Assembly: GCA_910578755.1 (NCBI GenBank)
Contig: CAJTSZ010000012.1
Location: 1-28,261, forward strand
Source of the DNA: an uncultured Oscillospiraceae bacterium
GTDB lineage: Bacteria > Bacillota > Clostridia > Oscillospirales > Ruminococcaceae
DNA: 28,261 bases
Direction of reading: 5' to 3'
A program made the position numbers and the translations under genes. A model generated the notes under the pieces. It was given only the letters and a program-made list of their open reading frames with translations. It did no database searches and had not been told where the DNA came from. Below are positions 7,755 through 14,721 of this stretch, piece after piece. How positions within the stretch are numbered: the first letter of the stretch is position 1; the number at the start of each line of letters is the position of its first letter.

Positions 7755-8753
7755 TCAGCCTATTCTCAAAAACCATTTTACTTCAAACATACTTACTGGG
7801 CTTTCGTTATTTGTATTCAGGATATCCCTTGCGTTGCTATTTACTAATTTGCAGTATTCATATGTTAAATACTGCGTGTAGTATGTAATTTTCCCAATAT
7901 CCTTACTATCATTTTTTTGAATCAAACCAATGAGTTTATCATAATATTCCGCATAGTTAATCTCAAATGTATCTCCTAATTTATTATTGAAATACGTAAC
8001 CATATCAGGATTGCTTCCAGTTAAAACTTCCTTGATGAACTCCGCGTCACATTTCAGGATTTGATCAGCAAATCCCTGGATTGGGGCATAACCTGTGATG
8101 CTTTCATACTTGATATTACTGTGCAGCATGACCTCTTTGTTGAGAGATTCGGCAATGGCTTCCATAAAATGGACAAATCCTATATTACTATTGAACCCGA
8201 GGTAATGCATTACTTCATGAATATATACAGTACGAAGCATTTTCAAAGAGAATGCTTCGCTGGAGGCTTCCAGAAGTTCTCCGCCCTTCATATCTGAAAA
8301 TAAATCCTCTAATAGAACAGAATTGATAAACAGCTTTTTCGGGAAGTCGCTGGAATGTGACCCGCCTACCATTTGAGAAATCTCCTCCGGATAGGATGCC
8401 TCCATAACCTGGAGCACTTGAAGTTTTTCCGAAACATCAACTTTATAAATATCTCCGAAATAGTTTATTATCATTTGATTGCAGGCTTCAAAAAATGGGG
8501 AAAGTTCAGCTCTGACTGGGATTGCGGTTTCGTTGCACTTGTGCACAATTTCTTTTATCCCGCCAAGGTTAGAATCATTTTCTTCAACGCTGTCATTATA
8601 TTCTGTAAGATCTAACACAGCGCCCTGCAAATGGGAACTTTCCCAATACCGGGTTTTTGCCGCAGAAGATATTGCAGTGGCCGCACATACTGTCACTATA
8701 ATTACGAAAAACACAGAAATATGCTTCTTGCCCGTTGAAAAAATTTCCCTCAC
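7755..8753 (-). CDS. Membrane-anchored HExxH zinc metalloprotease-like protein, AT-rich
   Basis: This 332-residue protein is not recognised as a named family. An N-terminal membrane anchor or signal (about 12-32, ISVFFVIIVTVCAATA after a KK pair) suggests an extracytoplasmic enzyme. It contains HEVMH (179-183), the zinc-binding HExxH motif, followed by MEAIAESLN with glutamates at 198 and 202. E202 lies 23 residues after H179, the spacing expected for a gluzincin third ligand. The rest has no visible repeats. The start is a GTG at 8753 with GGGGAGG 9 nt upstream. Codon use is clearly more AT-rich than in flanking genes (many ATA, AAT and TTA codons), which suggests acquisition. It has its own promoter and terminator. 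The substrate is unknown. Confidence 0.72.
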   Translation of the reverse strand: MREIFSTGKKHISVFFVIIVTVCAATAISSAAKTRYWESSHLQGAVLDLTEYNDSVEENDSNLGGIKEIVHKCNETAIPVRAELSPFFEACNQMIINYFGDIYKVDVSEKLQVLQVMEASYPEEISQMVGGSHSSDFPKKLFINSVLLEDLFSDMKGGELLEASSEAFSLKMLRTVYIHEVMHYLGFNSNIGFVHFMEAIAESLNKEVMLHSNIKYESITGYAPIQGFADQILKCDAEFIKEVLTGSNPDMVTYFNNKLGDTFEINYAEYYDKLIGLIQKNDSKDIGKITYYTQYLTYEYCKLVNSNARDILNTNNESPVSMFEVKWFLRIG

Positions 8754-8800
8754 TTAATGACGCCTCCCCTATCCCTTAATTTCCTAAGTTTATTTCCTAT

Positions 8801-8829
8801 AACATACTACATTTTCTTGCCTATTTCAA
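8801..8829 (-). promoter_or_regulatory. Promoter of the metalloprotease gene
   Basis: On the minus strand TTGAAA (8824-8829), a 17-nt spacer and TATGTT (8801-8806) lie about 50 nt upstream of the GTG. A short inverted repeat TTGCC/GGCAA (8817-8833) overlaps the -35 and could be an operator. Confidence 0.5.
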
Positions 8830-8976
8830 GGCAAAAATAAGCCAAGGCTGCCTCCAGCTCATATCACACAAATTGAGATTATTGAACGGTTTCGTGAAAT
8901 TGCCGGAGTTATACCCCGGTAACACTTATTTTAATAGGAACAGCAAATTTGCAAACACCTTTTGGAGGGTTCCAAG

Positions 8977-9013
8977 CCTAAAATTTACAGCGCATTGCGC
9001 TGTAAATTTTAGG
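8977..9013. repeat. Dispersed-family hairpin, 17-bp perfect stem
   Basis: The arms 8977-8993 and 8997-9013 are exactly complementary with the loop ATT. Core and outer AATTTACAG/CTGTAAATT arms resemble the copy at 27951. It lies next to a short TTCCAAGCC string also seen in other copies. Confidence 0.75.
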
Positions 9014-9094
9014 TCAGGGCTTAGGGGCAAAGTACCCCGAAAAAAGAGGTTTTCCCCAGTATTATGTCTGTTTATTTACAACGTAAAATATCTA

Positions 9095-9123
9095 TTTACT
9101 TCCCTGCTGTTTTGTGGTAAAGT
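9095..9123 (+). promoter_or_regulatory. Promoter of the ROK-GH3 operon
   Basis: TTTACT (9095-9100), a 17-nt spacer and TAAAGT (9118-9123) would start transcription near 9130, just before a hairpin with CTTTGGCGG and CCGCCAAAG arms (9137-9164) that may be an operator or leader structure. Confidence 0.5.
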
Positions 9124-9220
9124 AGTAGGAAACACCTCTTTGGCGGGGATACCGCCGCCAAAGGGGGTAAAAGATTTTTACTGAATTTCACCCCAAAGGA
9201 AAGGCGGGTAATTATATATT

Positions 9221-10327
9221 ATGAAACAACCTACTTCCCCAACCTCCATGCAGGGCTTGCGGTTAAATAACCACCGCCTTGTTCTAAAAAAAATTGAGGA
9301 GGCCCGTAGAATATCCCGCACAGAGCTGGCCCGGGCCACCGCCCTGAGCCCTGCCTCCGTTACAATGATTTGTGATACACTGCGCCAAAAGGGGCTTATC
9401 CGGGAGATAGCTTCCAACTTTTCCCTCAGTGGGCGCAGGCCTGTTTTTTTAGAGATTAACAAAAATGCAGGAGTGGTTGTCAGCCTTTTAATTGACAGCA
9501 CCCACACCTGTTCCTTCTGCATCAGCAATTTGGATTACTGCCTGCTTCTGCGCCGGAAAATCACCTTCCGGGATATGGACGACCTGCTGGACCAAATGGA
9601 GTACTGTATGGGCTATACCACCCAGCCGGTGCTGGGTATGGCTGTTTCCCTGGAATGGGAGTATAACTGGGAAACAAACGGCTCCCAGCCGGTCCATAAC
9701 CTTTCGGCCCGGCAGCTGGAACAGCTGTTGGAACAACGGTTTTCCATTCCTGTGCAGGTTATGGAGCACAACCTAATCTGCCTGAAGGCGTACCAGTTCT
9801 TTTTCCAGTCTGCCTCCTTTATCAACCCGGTGTACCTGCATTTTGACGATTCTATTTCCGTTGCAACCCTTTCCTCCAATGGGGGAAGCTGGGGGGATAT
9901 GGGGCATATCACCTTCTCCTACCACAACCCCAAGGTGTGTTACTGTGGCAAGGTGGGCTGCGCCAGAATGTACTGCTCCCCAGCCATTTTAGTTTCCCAC
10001 CTGCGCCGGGCCGATGGCAGCCCAGAGATCCATCATCATGTGGCCAGCTACGCCGATGCCCTGCTGATGCTCTGCGATTCCGCTGCCCGCCTTTATTCGG
10101 CGGATTGTTTAATACTGGGCGGGGAAATTGCCTACCTCAGCGAGCTTTTAAACCCGGTGCTCGCCCAAAAGCTGAGGGAAACGGAAAATGCCCTGCTGCA
10201 AAACCTTACCATAGAAATTGCCGATAACCAGGACGCCCTGGAGCTGAAAGGCACCTGCCGCCTGGCTGCGGTAAATGCCTTTGAAAAAATGCACTTTAAT
10301 GCAGAAAGGGGGAACTCCCGTGGATAA
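9221..10327 (+). CDS. ROK family transcriptional regulator, divergent
   Basis: This 368-residue protein has the NagC/Mlc/XylR layout: an N-terminal winged helix (about 15-80, ending in the typical GRRPVFLEIN wing), then a ROK sugar-kinase-like domain. The structural zinc site is present as GH229 and C240-x-C242-G-x2-G-C247, though the Glu that normally follows is Arg. Kinase features are degraded: MEHNL stands where catalytic ENDA-type residues sit, and no glycine-rich phosphate loop is evident. It probably acts as a DNA-binding sensor of a sugar or cell-wall fragment. The ATG follows AAAGGAAAGGCGG. Its last 8 nt overlap the next gene, so the two are co-translated. The ligand is not visible. 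Confidence 0.88.
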   Translation: MKQPTSPTSMQGLRLNNHRLVLKKIEEARRISRTELARATALSPASVTMICDTLRQKGLIREIASNFSLSGRRPVFLEINKNAGVVVSLLIDSTHTCSFCISNLDYCLLLRRKITFRDMDDLLDQMEYCMGYTTQPVLGMAVSLEWEYNWETNGSQPVHNLSARQLEQLLEQRFSIPVQVMEHNLICLKAYQFFFQSASFINPVYLHFDDSISVATLSSNGGSWGDMGHITFSYHNPKVCYCGKVGCARMYCSPAILVSHLRRADGSPEIHHHVASYADALLMLCDSAARLYSADCLILGGEIAYLSELLNPVLAQKLRETENALLQNLTIEIADNQDALELKGTCRLAAVNAFEKMHFNAERGNSRG

Positions 10328-11906
10328 GCCAATGGACCAGTTTGATTATATCCTCTCCCACCTTACCCTGGAACAAAAGGTAGGGCAAATGATTTGCATC
10401 AGTATAAGCACCACCTACACGGACCCGGAATTTCTCCGCTTTGCTTCGGAATACCCCTTTGGCGGCGTTATTTTGTATAAACGGAACCTTTCCTCCCCAA
10501 GCCAGGTAAGCCGCCTTACCTCCCAAATAAATACAGCCCTGCAAAAGCAGTGCGGCGGCGTGCCCCCCTTAATAGGCATCCACCAGGAGGGCGATGTATT
10601 CCCCCTGTTTTCCACTGGCGTTTACTCCACCCCCAGCGCTATGGCCTTGGGCGCCTCTGGCCAGGAGGAGGACGCCCAGTTCTGCGGCGAAGCCATGGGG
10701 CAGGATCTGGCTGCCATGGGTATTACCCACAACTTTGGCCCCTTTATAGAAACCGGCCTCCCAGGCCAGGGCAATTTGGGGGTACGTTCCTTTGGCAGCG
10801 ACTATGAAGCGGTTGCCCGCCTTTCCGCGGCAATGACCCGGGGGCTGCGCCGGGGCGGGGTCACCTGTACCGCAAAGTATTTCCCTGGCGCTGCCGGGCA
10901 GGACAGTATTACCCGCCAAACCCTGGTTCCCCTGGCGGCTCAGGTTACCGCCGGGGCGGATAGTATTATGATTTCTCCGGAAATTATGACAGCCATGGCC
11001 CAAAATATTCCCGGTGCGCCTCTAACATCCCCCGGCAGCTTAGAGCAGCTCCTGCGGGAACAGTTGGGCTTGGAGGGCGTTATTATTGCTAAATTCCCCG
11101 AGGAAATGACCTCTGTAGAAATCAATGCCTTGGGCAGAACAGCAGTAAAAGGCGTCCTTTCCGGCGCGGATATGATTGTCCACAGCACCTCCCGCAAGGA
11201 GCAGCTGGTGCTGTACCACAGCCTGCTGGCGGCAGTAAAAAAGGGCCTGATTTCGCCGGAGCGCATTGATGCTTCTGTGCGCCGCATTTTAAAAATGAAA
11301 GTGGAATCTAACCGCCTTTCCCGGGAACGGGTGATCCACCATCCCCTGGAACGCCAGGTGCGCTGCCGGGAAAGCTACCGCCGTTCCATTGTCCTTGTGC
11401 GGGACCCCAAGGGCCTGCTGCCCGCCTACCCGGAAAAATTTGGCCGGCTGCTGGTGGTTACCCCGGAGGATATCCCCATTCCATCCGCCCCCCAAAACAC
11501 CTATGCCCACTGTAACTTAGGGGAATTCCTCTCCGCCGGCTTTGAAAAAACCATTATGTTCCCTCTGCCCAAAACCTTGGAGGAAGCCGCCGCCAAAGTT
11601 CTTACCAGCGAGGCCGCCCAGTGCGACCTAATTGTTATGGCCTTGGGGGAAAACACCCCCAACCCCCAAACCACCCGGTTAATGGAGCAGCTTGCCCAGT
11701 TCCGCCCCATGGTTTGCGTAGCCCTACAGCACCCGGACGGCGCCCTGGAAGCGCCGGAGCAGGCCGCCGTGCTGCTGGCCTTCTCCCCCAGCGACGACAG
11801 TATGCGTGCCGCCGCAGAGGTTATTTTGGGCAAACTGCGGGCCACCGGCTCCTGCCCGGTAGCCAACGAACTGTTTTACCAAATGGAGCAGCAGAAGCAG
11901 GATTAA
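10320..11906 (+). CDS. GH3 (NagZ-like) protein with altered catalytic motifs
   Basis: From a GTG at 10320 (528 residues) this is a glycoside hydrolase family 3 homologue: a TIM-barrel domain (about 15-330) retaining RSFGSD and the GGVILYKRN segment, then an alpha/beta C-terminal domain (about 355-500). NagZ enzymes release beta-linked GlcNAc from cell-wall fragments, but here the key motifs differ. DQEGG is HQEGD (88-92), KHFPGHGD is KYFPGAAG (186-193), so the acid/base histidines are gone, and the nucleophile region SDDLEM reads AKFPEEM (257-263). It is probably a pseudoenzyme or has new chemistry. No signal peptide is seen. The GTG is preceded by AGGGGG at 7 nt and overlaps the ROK stop (GTGGATAA). 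In-frame ATGs at 10275 and 10299 have weaker sites. Confidence 0.85.
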   Translation: MDKPMDQFDYILSHLTLEQKVGQMICISISTTYTDPEFLRFASEYPFGGVILYKRNLSSPSQVSRLTSQINTALQKQCGGVPPLIGIHQEGDVFPLFSTGVYSTPSAMALGASGQEEDAQFCGEAMGQDLAAMGITHNFGPFIETGLPGQGNLGVRSFGSDYEAVARLSAAMTRGLRRGGVTCTAKYFPGAAGQDSITRQTLVPLAAQVTAGADSIMISPEIMTAMAQNIPGAPLTSPGSLEQLLREQLGLEGVIIAKFPEEMTSVEINALGRTAVKGVLSGADMIVHSTSRKEQLVLYHSLLAAVKKGLISPERIDASVRRILKMKVESNRLSRERVIHHPLERQVRCRESYRRSIVLVRDPKGLLPAYPEKFGRLLVVTPEDIPIPSAPQNTYAHCNLGEFLSAGFEKTIMFPLPKTLEEAAAKVLTSEAAQCDLIVMALGENTPNPQTTRLMEQLAQFRPMVCVALQHPDGALEAPEQAAVLLAFSPSDDSMRAAAEVILGKLRATGSCPVANELFYQMEQQKQD

Positions 11907-12043
11907 ATTTTAAGTGGTTATAGTGAAAGGCTGGTTTTGCTGCCAATTATATTGCATGGCAGCCTGAACGCAGCCCCGGCCGGTCCGCCAGCCGCTTGGC
12001 ATGCATCAACTCAATAAAACCAATTTACTGGAGTAATAATACG

Positions 12044-12109
12044 ATGAAAAAAATCAGAAAAATACGGGCAGTTGCCACAAGTATATGCTGTAGAAAGGAT
12101 GTGATATAA
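12044..12109 (+). CDS. Possible 21-codon leader peptide before the acetyltransferase
   Basis: A short open frame reads MKKIRKIRAVATSICCRKDV plus Ile before TAA. GGAG lies 10 nt upstream of its ATG, and its stop is 27 nt before the Vat-like start. The peptide is basic with a CC pair near its end. Resistance genes for ribosome-targeting drugs are often controlled by stalling on such peptides, so a regulatory role is plausible. No clear promoter or alternative hairpin pair could be drawn by eye. It could be a chance frame. Confidence 0.4.
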   Translation: MKKIRKIRAVATSICCRKDVI

Positions 12110-12136
12110 AATAAAAAAAGAAAGGGCTTTCCTATT

Positions 12137-12790
12137 ATGAATAAAATTCCTAACCCCAATGTGGTTTTTCCCAACGAATATAAAACCTCCTGCTTTATTA
12201 AAAATGTCATCACTGCCCCCAATATTATAGTTGGAGATTATACCTATTACGATGACGCGGTTGACCCCGCAGGCTTTGAAAAAAATAATGTGCTGTTTAA
12301 CTATCCGGAATTTGGCGACCGCCTTATTATTGGCAAGTTCTGTCAAATTGCTTCCGGCGTTCAGTTTATTATGGGCCCGGCCAATCACCGCCTTTGTAGT
12401 GTAACGCCCTATCCCTTTCATGTGTTTGGCGGGGCGTGGGTAGAAAATACGCCGCCCCACATGGAACAACTTCCCCACAAAGGGGATACCGTAATTGGGA
12501 ACGATGTATGGCTCGGCCGTAACAGCGTTGTTATGCCCGGTATAAAAATTGGCGATGGAGCAATTATTGCCGCTTATTCCGTAGTAACCAAGGATGTTCC
12601 TGCCTATACGGTTTATGGCGGCAACCCGGCAAAGTTTATCAAAGCGCGCTTTGATAATGAGCTGATAAACCTCCTCCTCCGCTTCCGCTGGTGGGACTTA
12701 CCACCGGAACAGCTGGTAGATATTCTTCCACTGCTCTGTGACCCCAACTTAAACAAGGTAAAGCAGGTATTGCAGGAACAGCTGGCATAA
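12137..12790 (+). CDS. Vat/CatB-type hexapeptide-repeat acetyltransferase
   Basis: This 217-residue left-handed beta-helix protein of the xenobiotic acetyltransferase family uses acetyl-CoA to acetylate a hydroxyl acceptor. It follows the Vat (streptogramin A) pattern throughout: VGDYTYYDD near 32-40, IGKFCQIASGV (65-75), the catalytic histidine in PANHR (His84), HKGDTVIGNDVWLG and YGGNPAKFIKARF, then a C-terminal helix with RWWDLPPEQ. The position of His84 matches Vat(D) His82. Chromosomal relatives may have other substrates, so streptogramin or chloramphenicol resistance is possible but unproven. The start has AAAGGG about 10 nt upstream. A possible leader peptide lies just before. It stands alone, followed by the separately promoted PatB gene. 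Confidence 0.88.
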   Translation: MNKIPNPNVVFPNEYKTSCFIKNVITAPNIIVGDYTYYDDAVDPAGFEKNNVLFNYPEFGDRLIIGKFCQIASGVQFIMGPANHRLCSVTPYPFHVFGGAWVENTPPHMEQLPHKGDTVIGNDVWLGRNSVVMPGIKIGDGAIIAAYSVVTKDVPAYTVYGGNPAKFIKARFDNELINLLLRFRWWDLPPEQLVDILPLLCDPNLNKVKQVLQEQLA

Positions 12791-12906
12791 AATGGACAGT
12801 TTTTGGTTTGCCCCCCCTTTATATAAACACCCGAAAAATGTATCCAATATTTTTATATATTTTTTGTATTGTATTGAATTTTTCAATAATACTTTTCGCC
12901 ATTTTG

Positions 12907-12985
12907 TGCTACAATTAGGAAGGACAAAGTTCCTCCTTCTATGGGTTTCCCGCAGAAGGAGGAGCAAAATAATGCCGTTACGGCA
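12907..12985 (+). promoter_or_regulatory. Extended -10 promoter and structured leader of the PatB gene
   Basis: TGCTACAAT (12907-12915) is an extended -10 box. The leader then carries a 10-bp perfect stem TCCTCCTTCT (12931-12940) with AGAAGGAGGA (12954-12963) and a second small hairpin TGCCG-TTA-CGGCA (12973-12985), ending about 15 nt before the start codon. No T-run follows either hairpin. Confidence 0.5.
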
Positions 12986-13000
12986 GAATGGAGAATTGCT

Positions 13001-14164
13001 ATGTATAATTTCGACAAACTTGTTGACCGTCAGGGTACCGACTGCATTAAATGGGATATGCTGGAAAGGGTTTACGGCAATAAGGACCTAATCCCCCTCT
13101 TTATTGCGGATATGGATTTTGAGGTGCTCCCTCAGCTCCAGGAAGCCATGGTAAAACGCGCCCAGCACCCTACCTACGGCTACACCATGCCCAATCCCAA
13201 GTATTACGAAAGCTTTATCAACTGGAATAAAAAGCGCAACAACTTCGACCTTGTAAAAGAGGAAATGGTTCCCATCCCTGGCGTTGTTTGCGGCATCAGC
13301 TTTGCCCTTACTGCTTTAACAGAAAAAGGGGACAAGGTTTTGGTAAACACCCCTGTTTATAACCCCTTCTTCTCTGCTATAGAACAAACCGGCCGCCAAC
13401 TGGTGAAATCCAGCCTGGTGTGGGAAAACGGCAAATATGTAATGGACCTTGCAGATATGGAAGCCAAAATGAAGGACGGTGTTTCCATGTTTATCCTCTG
13501 CAACCCCCACAACCCACTGGGCCGCGTTTGGACAAAACAAGAGCTGGAACAGGTTGTAGAACTGTGCGCCAAGTATAACGTCACCGTGTTCTCCGACGAA
13601 ATCCACTCCGATATTGTTTTTGCCGGCCACAAGCATGTGCCATTCCTCTCTGTTAGTGAAAAAGCCCAGGAAATTGGCCTGCTGGCTATGGCCCCCAGCA
13701 AAACCTTCAACATTGCCGGCTTAAAGTCCTCTGTCCTTGTTATTAAAAACCCGGAAATGCGCCAAAAGGTAAAGGATTTAATTACTTCCTTCCATGTTGG
13801 GTTGGATTTGTTTGCTTACAAGGCAACCGAAGTAGTTTACAGTGAAGGCGAGCAGTGGCTCAACGAGCTCAACGCTTACCTGCTGGAAAACGCCAAATTT
13901 GTAGATGCCTACATAAAAGAAAACCTGCCAAAGGTAAAAACCTTTGTTCCAGAGGGTACCTACCTTATGTGGCTGGATTTTTCCGCCTACGGCTTTACCC
14001 AGGAAGAACTGATGGAAAAAATGAAAACAGAAGCTGGATTAGTGCTCAACAGCGGTATCACTTACGGCGAGGAAGGAGCAGGCCATGCCCGCCTGAACAT
14101 TGGCTGCCCCAAATTCCTTTTGGAAAAAGCGCTAAATCAAATGAAAAATGTATTTGCCCAGTAA
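13001..14164 (+). CDS. patB: MalY/PatB family C-S lyase (cystathionine beta-lyase type aminotransferase)
   Basis: This 387-residue fold-type I PLP enzyme carries the PLP lysine in MAPSKTFNIAG (Lys234), the SDEIHSDIVF block (198-207) and CNPHNPLGRVW (167-177), all diagnostic of the MalY/PatB subgroup. These enzymes cleave carbon-sulfur bonds of cystathionine or cysteine conjugates to give pyruvate, ammonia and a thiol, and can feed methionine synthesis. The start at 13001 is chosen because GGAG lies 8 nt upstream and the N-terminus MYNFDKLVDRQGTDCIKWD matches the family; an upstream in-frame start at 12941 lies inside the leader hairpin. The gene ends at a 24-bp palindrome followed by a second terminator. 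Confidence 0.93.
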   Translation: MYNFDKLVDRQGTDCIKWDMLERVYGNKDLIPLFIADMDFEVLPQLQEAMVKRAQHPTYGYTMPNPKYYESFINWNKKRNNFDLVKEEMVPIPGVVCGISFALTALTEKGDKVLVNTPVYNPFFSAIEQTGRQLVKSSLVWENGKYVMDLADMEAKMKDGVSMFILCNPHNPLGRVWTKQELEQVVELCAKYNVTVFSDEIHSDIVFAGHKHVPFLSVSEKAQEIGLLAMAPSKTFNIAGLKSSVLVIKNPEMRQKVKDLITSFHVGLDLFAYKATEVVYSEGEQWLNELNAYLLENAKFVDAYIKENLPKVKTFVPEGTYLMWLDFSAYGFTQEELMEKMKTEAGLVLNSGITYGEEGAGHARLNIGCPKFLLEKALNQMKNVFAQ

Positions 14165-14172
14165 TTTTAATA

Positions 14173-14254
14173 TTTTACTGTAAAGTGGCCTCCAGCTTAT
14201 GCTGGAGGCCACTTTACAGTAAAACCCCCGGTTCCATACTCAACCGGGGGTTTT
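14173..14254. terminator. Tandem terminators between PatB and the small membrane protein gene
   Basis: The first is a 24-bp perfect stem (14173-14196 with 14201-14224) around TTAT. It shares its last four As with a second stem (14221-14233 with 14242-14254) followed by TTTT. Both are flanked by A- and T-runs and can serve the convergent genes on either strand. Confidence 0.85.
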
Positions 14255-14266
14255 GCAGTTCAATTA

Positions 14267-14539
14267 TTATTCTTCTTCAGAAAATTCTTCGGTTTCTTCC
14301 AAAGCATCTTCTTCCTGGCCGGCCTCGGCTTCTGCGCAGTGGCAGCAGCCGCACTCGCACTCATCATCCAGGTGGGCGGCGTAGTACTCCACATCATCTG
14401 GTTCCTCAGAAAGCAAATCGTCCTCAAAATCATCACAGAACATGGTTCTTTTTTTGTTAAAGTAAGCGGCCAGGGCAATTAAAATGCCAGCCATTGCGGT
14501 AATAAGCGCAATAATGCTAATTAAAGTGCTTTTTTTCAT
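14267..14539 (-). CDS. Small membrane protein with acidic, Cys-rich tail
   Basis: This 90-residue protein is not recognised. An N-terminal membrane segment (about 5-26) follows a KK pair. The tail (30-90) is very acidic and contains a tight cysteine cluster at 61, 63, 65, 66 and 68 (ECECGCCHC) with one histidine, suggesting metal binding or disulfides. The gene looks real: AAGGAGG lies 10 nt upstream of the ATG at 14539, an extended -10 (TGTTATACT) lies about 35 nt upstream, and a terminator follows the stop. It is short but well isolated. The topology of the tail cannot be told from sequence alone, and no function is assigned. Confidence 0.75.
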   Translation of the reverse strand: MKKSTLISIIALITAMAGILIALAAYFNKKRTMFCDDFEDDLLSEEPDDVEYYAAHLDDECECGCCHCAEAEAGQEEDALEETEEFSEEE

Positions 14540-14573
14540 GATTCAGTAACCTCCTTAAACAGTCCTTTGTCTT

Positions 14574-14584
14574 AGTATAACACA
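14574..14584 (-). promoter_or_regulatory. Extended -10 promoter of the small Cys-rich protein gene
   Basis: On the minus strand TGTGTTATACT contains an extended -10 (TGT before TATACT). No strong -35 is seen at 17 nt. Confidence 0.45.
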
Positions 14585-14643
14585 AAACCTTCAACAATAA
14601 AGATTTTTTTGTAAATTCTTTTTTCTTTTTGTGGAGGTTCCCC

Positions 14644-14673
14644 GCTTTTCAGCGGTATCATTTGCTGAAAAGC
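14644..14673. repeat. CAGC-core hairpin downstream of gpmI
   Basis: GCTTTTCAGC (14644-14653) pairs perfectly with GCTGAAAAGC (14664-14673) around a GGTATCATTT loop, a variant of the dispersed hairpin with a shortened core. It is the only stem-loop after gpmI and may form the 3' end of the glycolytic transcript, though no T-run follows. Confidence 0.65.
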
Positions 14674-14721
14674 AACCGTTAAATTTGTACCTGGCCTCCA
14701 ACTTACCCCTGCACATTCCCG

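Larger units (their letters stand above)
8830..9220. other. Divergent intergenic region between the metalloprotease and ROK genes
   Basis: The 467-nt gap (8754-9220) includes the metalloprotease promoter, a 17-bp perfect hairpin (8977-8993 with 8997-9013, core CAGCGC-ATT-GCGCTG) of the dispersed family, the ROK gene promoter near 9095, and a CTTTGGCGG hairpin (9137-9164) in the ROK leader. No small gene was convincing. Confidence 0.6.

Noticed and set aside
13855..14460. A 201-codon frame on the + strand running from within the PatB gene past its end
   Set aside because: It overlaps the intact C-terminal part of PatB, crosses both terminators, and reads as basic low-complexity sequence.
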